From: Myrica gale
Lineage: Eukaryota > Streptophyta > Magnoliopsida > Fagales > Myricaceae
Assembly (NCBI GenBank): GCA_963930655.1
Contig: OZ005605.1
Location: 5,773,501-5,837,500, forward strand
Length of the DNA stretch: 64,000 bases
Reading direction: 5' to 3'
Every line of letters starts with the position of its first letter. Position 1 is the first letter of the stretch. The notes under the pieces were generated by a model. The model searched no databases and had not been told where the DNA came from. It saw only the letters and a list, made by a program, of their open reading frames with translations. This document shows, piece after piece, positions 50,302 through 62,681 of the stretch. The translations under genes were made by a program, and so were the position numbers.

Positions 50302-53300
50302 TCATGAGAGCTTTGAACAGTAAAGTTGCAATCTATCCTCACTTAAACAACTGAGTAAACCTTGTCCGAGGGAATGAGTGTACTTCACATCATGAATAGG
50401 ATGCTTTTGTGTTTTTAGATGCTGAAGAACTGTAAAGGATGGCAACTCTTGCACAATCAATTCATGAGATACTTCATCACCAGATGCAAACAACTGGTTT
50501 TCATTTTCCATCTCTATGATAGCAGACTTTTTGGGTAGTCGAATATCATTTACATTGGCAGATGAAGAACCTGACTTCTGAAAACAGTTGTCCACTACCT
50601 TATAATGAACATGGGAGCCCTGTATCCCTTGCCCAGTAACTTGGGAAGGAGTTAGTGGAGGTTGAGAAAAAGCCATGTCATTCGAAATCTCAACTTTGGG
50701 ACGATATGAAGCAACAATGTCATCACCTCTAGAAGAATAAGCAAGGGATATACAAACTCCTTGATTATCTGTTTCAGGTATCAAAAATGGCCTTCACAAA
50801 AATTAAATGGAAATATGTTAGAACTGACACAACTAAGTACTGCTACTGACCAATGTTTAGACTACAAAAATATTACACTAAATGGCCTTCATCAGCCCTC
50901 AAGAATGAAATAATAAAAATTCAATGGAAATATGTTAGAATAGACACAACTAAGTACTGCCATAGACCAATGTTTAGACTACAAAAATATTAAACTAAAT
51001 GGCCTTCGTCAGCCCTCAAGAATTAAATAATAGTGTAATGTGTAGATTCTTTAAAAGGGGAGGACCATGTGCTTAAAATGGCATCACTTATTGTGAAGCA
51101 CTAGACCTTAGGCAAAAGGCAAAAAACTTCGTCAAACAGGTGGTAATAACTATAAATTCTGCAGTTCACAGAAAAGAAGTCAGGCCCCATCAAGCGAAAC
51201 AAGAAAACTTTACCAAAATACAAAAGAAATAGCCTGGAATAGTTTAACAAAAAAAGAGTTCTAAACGGGTTCATGAAACACTTGTTGAACAAAAAAAGTT
51301 GTAGAAAAAATGTAAGTATGATGCATATTGTTAAACATTCGATGGCCACTCACAAGGTGAACAACAGTGTGCAACAAGAGGGAAGCTGCACGTGTCGACC
51401 AACACATTTAGAAAGACTTACAAGATTTATCTAAAATTGAAGGGACATGAAATACATGTACCCAATGAATTATCTCTTGATGCCAACACAAACACTGATA
51501 TTCAATTACCAGGTCTCTGAATCTGAAAGTAAGCATGGAAATCTAAAATAGAGTCTGATATATTACATGAATAATTCAGTGTAAACTAGGGCTGAAAACC
51601 GACCCCTCGGCGCGGTTTTCAGCCCCTACCGGCAACCGAACCGAGGGGTTTGGTTGCTGAAAAACATTGGCCGACAACCGCGCCGGGAGAGAAAGAGACC
51701 GGCCGGACCGACGACATTCTGCTTCGGTGGTCTTCGGTCGGCCTGAGAGAGAGAGAGAGAGAGAGACGGGGTCGTTGGGCGTGAGAGAGAGACGGGGTCT
51801 TTGGGCGTGAGAGAGAGAGACACGGTGGTGTGGGCGAGAACGTGTTCTTGAAGACAGTAGGCACTTGTTCTTGAAGACAACGGTGGTGTGGGCGAGAACG
51901 TGGTCACAAGAAACGGGGTCGTTGGGCGTTGGAGAGAGAGAGATGCGGGGTGTGGAGCGGTGGGGGGAGGGAGAGACGAAGACGACGTGGGAGCAGTGTT
52001 GAGTCAAAGCAACAACCGAGAGAGAGAGAGAGAGAGAGAGGCAAGAGACTTGGGGAAGACGAAGAAAACGATAAAAATAAAAATAGCTTGAAAGTCCCAA
52101 AATACCCCTCGGTTCGGTTCAGCCCACGGTTTTGGGTACCCAGAACTGTGGTCCGAACCGACCCATTCGGTTCTCTCACATTTTGGACCGACAGTCGAAC
52201 CAAGCTGGCCCAAAACCGGCCGACCCAGTCGGTTTCGGGCTAGTTTGGGTCGGCCGACCCAGTCGGTTTCGGGCCAGTTTGGGTCGGCCCGGTCGATTTC
52301 GGCCCAAATGTGATCACCCCTAGTGTAAACATTCCAGAGACAAGCTATTATTACATTCAATTAGAAATGGAATTAGAACTTAAAGCATTACTACATTTTC
52401 AATATTGTTTAATAAAAGGCTCTTAGATTCTTTGAGGTTCTCTTGGTAGTCTCTACAATGCAGCTGAAGGATACATTGATAGAAAGTACTTAACCCTGGT
52501 CATCTTAAAGTACTCATGCAAGAGGTAATAACCACCTACCCTTCTTCAGCACAACCAAAGTTCCAGCGGCACAAGCCAATCGAGGAAGCAGATAGGACGG
52601 ATCTGACACTAGAGGGAAGAGTTGTACTATGCAAAAGTGAGTGGATGGTATGTACAGGATTGTATGTCAGCCCCCTTAGGAGATTGACAGGGCCAACAGT
52701 TTGGCGCATATCAAAAGCCAAAACGGAGCCATTCTACAAGGGAAAAAATGTAACATATAAGCATAATCTAAAAAGGTTGGAAATAAGCAAAAACACATTT
52801 ATCAGACCTGCAGTCCAGCATATATGTAATGCGAGTTTTGTATATCCCACGAACATGACCAAGCAGCAGCCTAGAAGTACATGTTATGCTGTTTAAGTGC
52901 CAATAATAACAATTTTCACAAAAAGAAAATAGTGAAGGAAAATATGAAAGCATGAAACACAAGTTTTGGGTGTGAGAGAAAATAAGAACAAGAGCAAGTT
53001 ATTACAGTAGGTATATTACAAATTGGCATATACCACATACAATGAAAAAGGTGAAATTAAAAAACAACTTTCTCGTCGTCTATGAAGATTCAATCAACAT
53101 AGCACTGCCAACTCCACCACACTTTAAGCGTAATCTTAAATGGCAAGCCCCAAATATGAACCATTCAAGCCATGCCAAACTTGAGTATCCTCAGCTGAAG
53201 TCAAACTGTGAGGCTACAAATGACTGCCCAGCCTGAAAGACAATAATTGACTACTGTTTTTAATTATATTTCAAACCATTAGTATCACATTTTCATCGGA

Positions 53301-56300
53301 CGAAATAACTCACTTGCCAATGTTTCATGCTCTCAAAATGTATTGACCAGCATCAAGGCCTTCTTTGGGTCCACTTTAGGGAACACGAATTGAGTGATCA
53401 TTTTGGTTGAGAAAGGGGTTAAGAACACGCTAAACTCATTGCACCTGTTGTTTTCAATTTTGTGTTAAGTGGCATCACATGTATTTCTCATCTTGCCTCA
53501 AAGACTCGTGATACAACTCAACCAGATCTGCCTGACCAGACCCAACTTTTAATACTAACCCCCACTCTGTATATACAATAGTAACATGGCACGCACTTAA
53601 GCGGGTCCAAAGATCTCTGTGTACTCCATGGAAACTGCGGTATGCCTGGGAATAATATACTCAAGAGTGGGAAAATTTGGTGAATTAAAACATAGAAGAT
53701 GTTGAAAAGCACTGGATGATTGGGCAAGGAACTAACTGAAGAACTACAGAATTTGAGAGATGAACCCCTTAGAATTGTCTTTACTAGGTGATATGCTCAT
53801 AAACATCAAGCCAAACCACAATCTAAAGGGGGATAACTTCCCAGAATCTCACCGATGTGAAATCAGGATGAGGAAAATACTTCCCATCCAGTTTTCATTT
53901 TATTTTTATAGATTTGTTTTTTGCCTGGGGAGAGAAAGGGGGGGGGGGCGAGATGAACAACAATTTTCCTGATGAAAGAGAATTTAGAGCAGTACCAATT
54001 ATCAGATCATATACCTGCCCATTATCCAAAACAAAGCACATTTATGGGAGAACACGCTGCCATGCATCATGCATTCATGTCCTAAGAAACATAGTGCATA
54101 CTGGATCCAGACCTGCAACTGCAACTAACAGCGCGACATGCACAGAACAAAGAATATCATACATTTATAATGTTCCTACCCACTGACCTAAGGAACTCTT
54201 GTCATTGATGTTTGAGAAGCTTCCACAGAACAAACATCTAAAGAGAGCTTCTATCTCGTTGAATTACAATGCACCAAAAGGTTTTTAAAGTGTCTCTAAG
54301 AGTAAAAGTTTAACCAAAAGCCACCAACCACATAACATACACAGGACTCTACTCTTCATAACTTGAAGTAGGAGATATGCTCTTCCTGAAGCAGCATAAT
54401 ACAATATGGAACCTAAACCTGCTATCAGCATCTTCAGTCAATAAAACAAGAACATACATAATGGATTGAGATTTTACCGGTAGATCATAGGAGAGAACAA
54501 TATTGTTGCTTTCCAAACTGTAAAAGAGGGAAATAATCAAGTCAACACATAAAATAGACGAAAAAGAAAAACATTTTATATAAATTATGCCGCACCTGAG
54601 AACTGATAATTTCCCCCCCAGTGAAGCAAAAAGTGCAAGGCTACCGTTAGGAGGAGAAAAGTGTAGGTCCTTAATAACTTTCACATTAGAAGGAAGCAAA
54701 ATATCTTCTTTCTCATGTGGAGGCATCAAGCTCATCTGCAAAACAACGTTCAACAGAAAATTATCAAAGTAATCTAGTAGCCTTCGCCACTAGGTCAAAA
54801 ATATGCACATAATGCTACTAAGAATAAATTTATGCTGAGAAATGATACTTTGGTAAGTAAAGATGTTGCACCCATTCCTGACAGCCTTCGCACAATTAAC
54901 AAGATTTGGCTAGAAGCATCTACATCAACTAAACGTGCACCATCTATCTGGAACTCTTTCTGCACAAATTTAAACTGTAGGTTAATGTTATATGGGCAGA
55001 AAAAAAAATTAATTCAAGATAAAAGTTGATCTACTGGAAACACAATTAAGTAAAGAAAAAGATGATGTTACAAGAGATGAAAGAAAAGAAGGGAAATCTC
55101 ACTTCCTAAACCCTAACAAGTTTAGAAACATTATTTACCACCTTGACTGCAAGATCCAAAAACAAGGGCCCCTTGAGAATCAGCAGTCCATCTATCACAT
55201 TGTTGCTAATAGAAGCAAGGAAAATGAATCATGCTCTTCGTATGTGAAGACATGGAGAAGCAAGATTCCCATGCTGTACTCCACAGCCTACCTGGGTGAA
55301 GCATTTTGTGTAATTAGGTTTTTTCTTTCAACTAATTTTATTTGGTCGTAACCAGTATTGATGCATGCCCTTGATGGATATAGTCTGGCATTTTACGCTC
55401 ATAACCAAGAAGATTGCTTCTTAATTGCAGAAAAAAGCCATCAGGTAAGGAAACATAACAAGTTAACGAGAAAGTGTTGTGTTTCCATCCCCTTTCAGTT
55501 AATGGCAACTTTGCAGACGGACTATTAACGCCGAAAAAGTCAACCTAAGAGGCATCTTTTGTCCAATTTTTTAACCCATCCCAAACAGTAGCTATCACAA
55601 CATTAGATAGAAATGTCTGAACAAGGCTAGCTAACATAATCATAGGACTTCCTCCACCTAATAGAAAAGGAATCTTGCAGGTGCAATAAGTAACTCTGTC
55701 CCTCATCCTTCAAGATATAATAGTTGTCAAACAAGTAAATTTCAGTCCTTTGGGCATGAGACAAAGAGAGTCGTGGAAAGAAACGTTTCAATAAGTTAAT
55801 TCATTGATGACTCTCCAACCAAAGTTGCTTAATCACTTTTCTGCTAAGGAATTCTTAGTTATCTAGCATCACTCTTTTTAGTTATCTAGCATCACTCTGC
55901 CACCTTTCTTCTTCCTAAAGCCATTTAGAATCTTGGGCGTGTTCTGAACTCTCGCTTTCATCAGTTATTTTCTCCTTTCCTACCATCAGTTCCTACAATG
56001 GACTTCTATTTTAATCATAAGACAATACTCGAGAACATGGACACTGTAATTGTCCAAAAGAATCCGAAGACCAATGTCTTATACCTTAAAGCCAAGCATC
56101 CATGTTCTAGTCTTATAGGTTCCAACCAAACCATCCATGTCCTAGAATTTTGCTTGTAGCAGCTCTAGGAACATTTGGAAGTGGGGGATGGAACATAGCA
56201 TAGCAGAAACCAAGAGATGCCAAACCTGTAATGTGAAACCGCATGAAGATCCTTGTCCACCAAAAGTTGATCCAAAGTTATGTCCTACGAGATGTATTTA

Positions 56301-58873
56301 AGGTACAAATGATTACACACAATTCAGCAAATATAAACAGAAAAGATGCATTTGACAATTCACCAGAAAATAAGCGGAAAAGGCATCCAAAACATAACAT
56401 CATAGCTCAAAAATACATAATTGCGGGCATAAATGTCTTAACAATAATATTATATCGAATAATGCAAGTGAGATACACATGTGAGCATGTATTTGTCTAC
56501 AATATTAAAAATAAATTCCACAGGGAAAATATCTTCCGCATAAAATGCTATTATCTAAAACAGGTCTTCCATGACAGTTCCCACCAGCATTTACTAGTCC
56601 AGATGGCCTGCTCTTCATATCTCGTAATAAATGCTCCAAATAATTTGTCCTCTGCAAATCAAAAAATTTTAAACCATTAATTACAGATAAGGAAAAAAAG
56701 TTCTCAAAAAACAAAGAGAGAGAAAGAGAGAGAGAGATAAATAGCAAGAAACAAACACTAAGAAAAGAAAACAGATTGTAGTCCTTAAGATGATCAGTTC
56801 TTTTTAACTTAAACATAGTGATAAAACCAAAAATCCATGAACTTGATGAAGTCATAAGCACACAAATCAAGGCTGAACAAATAAATATACAAAGGAGCCA
56901 ACCACAAAGCTGAATTTGAAGACGTTTAAAATGCCATTTTCAAGACAGAAAAGATGAAAATGAGGTTATGAAATAACTACTCAAGGCAAAGAATGACAAT
57001 AGTAACAATGGCAATAATGATAATAATATCAAGGGAAAACTACACTTTACAACCCTAAACTACCACTTTATTTGCAATTTACCCCCAATTGAATATCAAA
57101 CCCTTAAAAACTATGCTATGTTGCACAATCTCAATTGTTAGATCTTTAATTTGGGGGCAAACTGTGAATGAGTTTAGGGTGGTAAAGTGCAATTTTCCCT
57201 AACATCAATAATTCTATTGAAACAAACTAGAGAAACAAGATTGGAAAGATATGAGGAGTTTAAGCAACAAAAACACTAGGAACAACATCTCACCAAGGAA
57301 ATATTAGAAACCCACCGAATAAATGACTGCCAATATTTGTTATTGAGAACTACCAAAACATAATGAACACTAACTAGTAAGAATTTCCACTGCACAATTA
57401 CTGCGCAGCAGATACAAACACCAAGTTTATAATTATCTACAGCCACACATACCTTCGACAGCTGGCAAACTTTCAGATGTAACTCAGCTTCTCTCTTTTG
57501 CCATTCAGCTTCTTTCTTACACCAATCAACACCCTACAAAAAATTGAAAAAAGTACTTGCTCCACATTTCTCTTTCTGGGTGTTTAACAAAACATGGCAG
57601 ACACAACCTAATTGTTGGTTTGCATAGCCTCCACTTACATGGATAGCGTAGAGTTTTATAATCAATCTAAAATCACAGTCAATTAGACCAGTAGAGAGAT
57701 ACCAAATCACACTATATGATCATCTTTTTCTCTTCATTTCCCAATAAAATTCAAACCTCTTTCTCAAGAGAAGCACATTTAGCCTCAAGCGACCGAATTC
57801 TCTGCAAACAAAAGCAGCACATTAGCCACCATTATTCAGATCAAGATTTGTGTAAGTTCTTTTAATATGATAATTCTTTACTAGAATTCATATACCCTTC
57901 GTGATTCTTCATCAACCGCAACAACCTGTGATGCAAAGAGCTTCCTTACATCCTTCAACGAGCATTTCCTATTGCATTGAGGACACTACAAGCAGGGTAA
58001 CACGAAAAGAAATGTCAACAAACAGACGGTTCTTCTCCGACAATTAATGATAACTATGTCATGATTATAGAAGACTAAATACCTTTCCGGAGTTTTTACG
58101 TTGTTGTAGCCATTTGTTGATGCAAGACATACCATATATGTGCCCACAAGGAAGACAACTGAAGTCCACAAATTTTTAAAATAAAAAAATGATAAGACAG
58201 AAACAAGTGAGCGACACTCATCATATTATATCAGAAGATTCCAAATTGATTATCAAATTAATGAAACCCTCAACACTTATTCCTGCGCCAAACTCTAGCC
58301 AGGTAAGACATACATATAATGCCCTCGCACTCCTTTGAATCCAAAATTAAAACTTTATCTACTAAGCATATAAATAGTGCAAAACTTGGCAGAAGCTGAA
58401 GTTCGGGACAAACTAGAGTAAAACTCTATAGATCTCAGGGTTCTGAAAATTCTTATGCATACTAAAATAAAGGCCGAGAAGAGTAAGATATGGCACCAGA
58501 TATGATGGCCCCCATCATTGGTCCAAGCATCCATGCAAATAGGGCAAACTAGGCCGTCGATTTCACTCCGATTCCACTCACTCTCCTGAGAAGCCGACGA
58601 ACACGCTTCTCCTCCTTCGGTTCTCCTCCGCTTGTGCCCCTCTTCTTCGAACCTATCCTCCAATGCCTCGTCAATTGAGGGACCGTTCCGTAAAACCCTT
58701 GGTGACTCTACCTCTGGAACGTAATCTTCGTCCTCTCTACCCTCCTCCTCCTCTTCTTCTTCTTCGCCTTCACCTTCGACCTCATCTCGTTCAAGGTCGA
58801 ATGCCTCGTTTGAAGCAAGTTGTTCATAGGTTCGAAGAAACACAGCGTATTGAGGGTCAGTGTCGTCTGACAT
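50302..58873 (-). CDS. RFWD3: RFWD3-type E3 ubiquitin ligase (RING, coiled coil, WD repeats)
   Basis: Thirteen exons give a 620-aa protein: 58873-58497, 58158-58083, 57985-57896, 57801-57757, 57533-57453, 56651-56555, 56284-56226, 54959-54849, 54735-54596, 54517-54478, 52870-52808, 52733-52540, 50791-50302. An acidic Glu-rich N-terminus (31-44) precedes a RING: CPIC at 110-113, then CCLPCGHIYGMSCINKWL and CPQC at 152-155. A coiled-coil segment and WD-repeat blocks follow, such as DGARLVDVDASSQILL, DLHFSPPNGSLALFASLG and WSCSWDIQNSHYIYAGLQ. RFWD3 proteins ubiquitinate DNA-repair substrates such as RPA; that role is inferred for this copy. All donors are GT except exon 6, which ends at 56555 before ATAATAGC. 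A GTGGGA donor after 56585 would give 610 aa instead. The last intron carries a hAT element. Confidence 0.88.
50786..51030. repeat. Imperfect tandem repeats spanning the last 3' splice site
   Basis: The block AATGGCCTTC, followed by GGAAATATGTTAGAA and CACAACTAAGTACTGC, occurs in a partial first copy from 50786. Full copies follow from 50881 and 50998 (period 117). On the gene strand each copy contains GAAG|GCCATTT, the acceptor used for the final exon of the RFWD3-like gene, so two extra copies lie within the intron. Confidence 0.8.
51587..52322. mobile_element. Non-autonomous hAT element in the last RFWD3-like intron
   Basis: The left end is TAGGGCTGAAAACCGACC and the right end CACCCCTA. 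The direct repeat GTGTAAAC flanks it exactly, at 51579-51586 and 52323-52330. The 736-bp interior has (GA)n runs (for example 51742-51766) and GGTCGGCC/GGCCGACC blocks and no transposase. The exact 8-bp duplication shows a recent or well-kept insertion. The overlapping 170-190 codon frames are artefacts of the simple sequence. Confidence 0.9.
57032..57200. mobile_element. 169-bp foldback MITE in an RFWD3-like intron
   Basis: The ends are AGGGAAAACTACACTTTAC and, on the other strand, AGGGAAAATTGCACTTTACC, with CCACTTTA and GGGGGCAAAC-like blocks pairing further in. Flanking sequence (AATATCA and AACATCA) suggests a 7-bp or longer duplication with one change. No coding sequence is present. Confidence 0.65.
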
Positions 58874-60276
58874 AGCAGCTTAGGCCGTGAGACAACAGTG
58901 CCAGAGAGTTTCTTTCCGTTTCGCGGCGTGCGGAGACACTGAAAGTGAAGAGAGATCCCCAAGTACAGCCGTTTCAAAGGGTAGCTGGCGTGGACACCTT
59001 TTGGAAGGTCATGAACCCCTGCGGCTGCACGGAAGAGAGAGTTTTCATGAGTGAATGAAAAAGTATTTGAAAACAAAGGATTCCCATTGTAGCGGTTCTC
59101 CGATGATTACTTTCTTGAAAAGCTGAGTGCAATAGCGTTTCGATAGAGTGACAGGCGCAACCGGGGTTGTGCAGCCCTTTGCAGAGAGCCTCACATCCTG
59201 CAGTTACTTTGTCAAGACGTGGTTAATTAATGGTAATTAAGTGGATAGGAGCTGCACTTAATTAATTGCCAATTTACCTCTCGCATGTAATTTCGAATCT
59301 TCCCCATGGCCCCATCATTATTTGCATAGGAAATTCATGTAATTCATATTTGTAAAAGATAATTTTGTCCATTAAAAAATTATTCATGCCAAAAATAACT
59401 AACTGAAAATTTTCAGTCAATTTTTTTTTTTAATTTTTCGACTTTCACACCAAATTAAGGCTCTATAATAATCTTCTTTCTCTTTTTATTTTTATTTTAA
59501 AATTTAAAAGAATACTAAAAAAATTTCAAAATTATCTCTCTCCATTAAATAAATATAAAAAAATTCACTGAAATCATATGTCTTTTCACATTTTTATCAA
59601 CTATAGTGGAACTCCATAATCTTCCAACGTCTCCCAAACATATTTAAAATTTTCACTACTTTTTCACAAAATCCAATAAAATTTCAATCTACCTCAATTT
59701 TCCTAGCACCACCAAAATGTTCTAAATGCAAACGTGTTAGCAGTTGAACATTAGGTTTATAATCCGAGCTCCATTGTATCCAATAATAAATTTGCATCGA
59801 TCCTATACACAAATTGGTGAGGATAAATATCTATATTGACTTTAAATCATTTGTGTGTAAGCTGTGAGGAAAATTTCAACAATAACCCTTTCTATTTTGT
59901 TGTTGTCCAAAACTGAACACTTTTTTTTTCTAGGCAATAGGAAAAGAGGGCAACTAGAGTAGCAATCTTCCTCCGACGTGATCATAGGAACATCTTTGCT
60001 GCAGAATGTCCGTTTTGAGCAATAACTACTACCTATTGGACGAGCCCGTCAGCACAGCACCAACCTGACCACCAGTTAGTCCCAACTCATCCACTAAGTC
60101 TAAATTCAAACTTTATTATCACAAACTAATTCAACTTATGTTAGTCAAATCCACTAGTATGTATTCTTATCAATTTAAAAGCACTATTGATGGTTTTTAC
60201 TTTAGCAGTGTGTTTTTTATCGTCGTTGTTTTAACCGCTGTTGGAGATCCATTTGTCCGTAGTGAATTATATTATA
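58874..60276. other. Intergenic DNA upstream of the RFWD3-like gene
   Basis: The first 200 bases should hold the RFWD3-like promoter and leader. Around 59610-59740 TTTTCACAAAATCCAATAAA and TAGCACCACCAAAATG resemble the AT-rich Tourist-like family but the ends are not clear. No gene is supported. Confidence 0.5.
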
Positions 60277-60802
60277 AGCTTAAATGCACCTCATACCCCT
60301 ATAATATGCTTAAGTTACACATATGCCCCTCTGGTAAATGAAGTTGATCTAATACCCTTGAGGTAATATTTATGTTAACAAAATACATCTCTGTCCGCTT
60401 TGCGTTTAAAAAACTAACGGGAATTGGTGAAGTGACATTCCTCAACACACTGAATGAATAAAAACGTGTCACGTGTCATCTGAGCCCATTTTTTCCACGT
60501 CATATGCATAGTCAACTCAAATGCCATGTCAGCTTATCTCGAATTTAGTTTTGATTTTTTAAATAACGTGGCATTTGAGTTGACTGAGCATATGACGTGG
60601 CGAAAATGGGTCCAGATGACACGTGACACATTTTTATTCATTCAGACGTGTAAAGGAATGTCACTTCAACACTTCCCGTTAGTTTTTTAAACGCGAAGTG
60701 GACGGAGAGATATTTTGTTAATATTACACCAGGGGTATTAAAACAACATTCTTTACCATAAGAACATATCTTCACTTAAACATTATGAGGTGCATTTAAG
60801 CC
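60277..60802. mobile_element. Mutator-like MITE with exact 9-bp duplication
   Basis: This 526-bp element has ends AGCTTAAATGCACCTCAT and, on the other strand, GGCTTAAATGCACCTCAT. It is flanked by identical 9-bp direct repeats, TATATTATA (60268-60276 and 60803-60811). The two arms pair over most of their length around a short centre near 60545. Each arm has a CACGTG hexamer (60470-60475 and 60620-60625). No coding sequence is present. Confidence 0.85.
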
Positions 60803-60811
60803 TATATTATA

Positions 60812-61681
60812 TACCAAACTCTTCCCACATCAATAGCCCGAACGCTTGGTCTGATCATCTCTAGTATAAGAGATTCAATTTAATTAAATAAATTTCATAT
60901 TTTAATGGTTGTTATAAATTTTTTTCTCCAGCTTCGGCATGGAAATCGCAGACAACTGGCTTGCTGAGAAAATCGAGAGAATGGCATTATTAATGAAAGA
61001 CAATTTTCAAATCCAGCCCCTTGGTTGACATGCATCTTTCAAGGATAATTTTGAACTTTACTTTACTTAAGGACTTAAGAAGAGCCTACCACTATACAAC
61101 GTGGAGACTTCCTATATGTTCGATTTATAAATATAACCTTAAACGTGAGATTCTTAGCTTGCGTTGTTATATTATAATATTGTCTTTCTGTTTTTCTCTT
61201 CCCAATTTTAATATTATAGTAGTTTGGATAAATGACGGACTTGTATATAATTGAAACCAAGAGCTACAGTAGGAGAAGAAAAAAAAGTCCGTTTTAGCTT
61301 AATAAATATAATTTTAAATAGAGGTTTAAGCTATTAATATTCTTAAAATATTTAATCTTTTATTTTTAATAATTAATTAAATTATATTTTAAAATAAAAT
61401 CAGACGAAACCGTATCATATGACTTATTTATAACACACGTTACACGAGTTTGATAGTTGAATTTTTTTATAAACACAAATTAATGAAATTTTTTAATTTT
61501 TTAATTTAATGTATCAAAAATAATACTTTAAACCTTTTGAGATTATTTTGATAATTCAAAATCTAAACGTTATCTTTTTATTTTAATATATCAAATAGTT
61601 TACAGGGCGGTGCATATATGTACGGCTACGTCGTCTTGACGGCAGCGGTGCTAATCAGTAATCACCACCTTTCAAGTTGAC
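60812..61681. other. Gene-free AT-rich spacer
   Basis: No gene, RNA or clear element is visible. The sequence is AT-rich with scattered short frames. Confidence 0.55.
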
Positions 61682-61692
61682 TAGTACCCCAT

Positions 61693-62681
61693 ATAAAAAA
61701 CGTTCTAGAGAGGGAGACTCTTCCCTCTCTATATAACCCTCATCTTTGCCTGAACCAGACCCTACTGCAGCTGCTCTTGGTAGGGTTTGAGCTCCTCCCC
61801 CTCCCTCTCCTCTCCTCCCCTCCTGCACCGTTCCTGGTGGTCGGAGGCCCCCTGCTTTCTCCTATTTTCTCGCATTTTTCAGTGTTTTTTCTTGGTTGTT
61901 TTGGATGCTAGATCCCAGCTTCTCCAGTGTTCTTTGGCGTGCACGGCCCCCGTGAATGGCTTCCTCTCCTCCCAGCGTCCGGTTTTTGCCAAGAGCGGCG
62001 GCCCGCGGTCGGCGCGTTAGTTCTCACGCGCGCCCACGTAAATCTCACGCGCTCGACCTCTTTCGGCTCTCCTCTTGCGGTTTTACTCTTTTCTTGGAGA
62101 TTTGGCCCCACCTCGCTGTGCTTTGCCACTCTTGGCGGCCTCGTCCAGCCTCCCTTTGCCGACGCCCAGCGGTCACTCGCGGCCTTGCGCGCGTGTGCCG
62201 CCTGGGAGCTCGACGATTTTGGTTCCTGCCGTCCCTAGTGGGTCTGTGAGGCTTTCTCCTTCTCCCCTGCATGCAGCTAATCTTTACCTGAAGCTCGCCA
62301 CAAAGGAGTCGGATCGTTGCTCGGTTTGCCCCTCCTCTAGTGGATGCCGCCATCACCTTGAGTGTTGGTTTTATTGTGTTTGTGTTCTGGTCCTTGTGAC
62401 CAGGTTGGCCAGTTTTGTTCCGGTTTTGTTGTGTTTATGTTTTGTTCTGTTGGTGGCTCTTGTGGCCGGTTGTTCGGTTGTGTTTGTTGTGGTTGTTCGT
62501 TGCTCGGTTTGTATTATGGTTTACAGCCCTTGTGGCTGTTGGTGGTCCCGGCTGCGTCCGGTTATTGTAGGGCCTTTTGGTCTGTTTAAGTTTTCTGCTG
62601 GCCTTTTGGTCGGTTTTTGGTTTTGTATTGGTTGTAAGCTTCTCGGTTTTTAATATATTACCTTCTACCAAAAAAAAAGTA
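61693..62681 (+). mobile_element. GC-rich retroposon candidate ending in poly(A)
   Basis: This 989-bp stretch is far more GC-rich than its surroundings in its first half and turns G/T-rich towards its end. It finishes with TTTTAATATATTACCTTC, a short ACCA and an A-run, like the 3' ends of plant LINE-type retroposons. Flanks TAGTACCCCAT (61682-61692) and TAGTAGCCCAT (62682-62692) match at 10 of 11 positions and could be the target duplication. The long open frame at 62075-62653 has an odd composition and no recognisable domain. The parent sequence is unknown. Confidence 0.55.

Noticed and set aside
51576..52243. Several overlapping open frames of 90-174 codons on both strands
   Set aside because: They arise from (GA)n and palindromic GC-rich sequence within the hAT element and include no recognisable protein segment.
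55130..55260. Possible extra exon of the RFWD3-like gene (open stretch with good codon use)
   Set aside because: It would join out of phase with the next exon, whereas the exon at 56284-56226 (GGQGSSCGFTLQ) fits the phase and family order exactly.
56243..56680. 145-codon + strand frame
   Set aside because: It overlaps two exons of the RFWD3-like gene on the other strand and has low-complexity, intron-like composition between them.
62075..62653. 192-codon open frame, + strand
   Set aside because: It lies inside the GC-rich retroposon candidate. Its Pro/Ser-rich then Cys/Val-rich composition follows the base skew, no domain is recognisable, and overlapping frames in other phases are also open.
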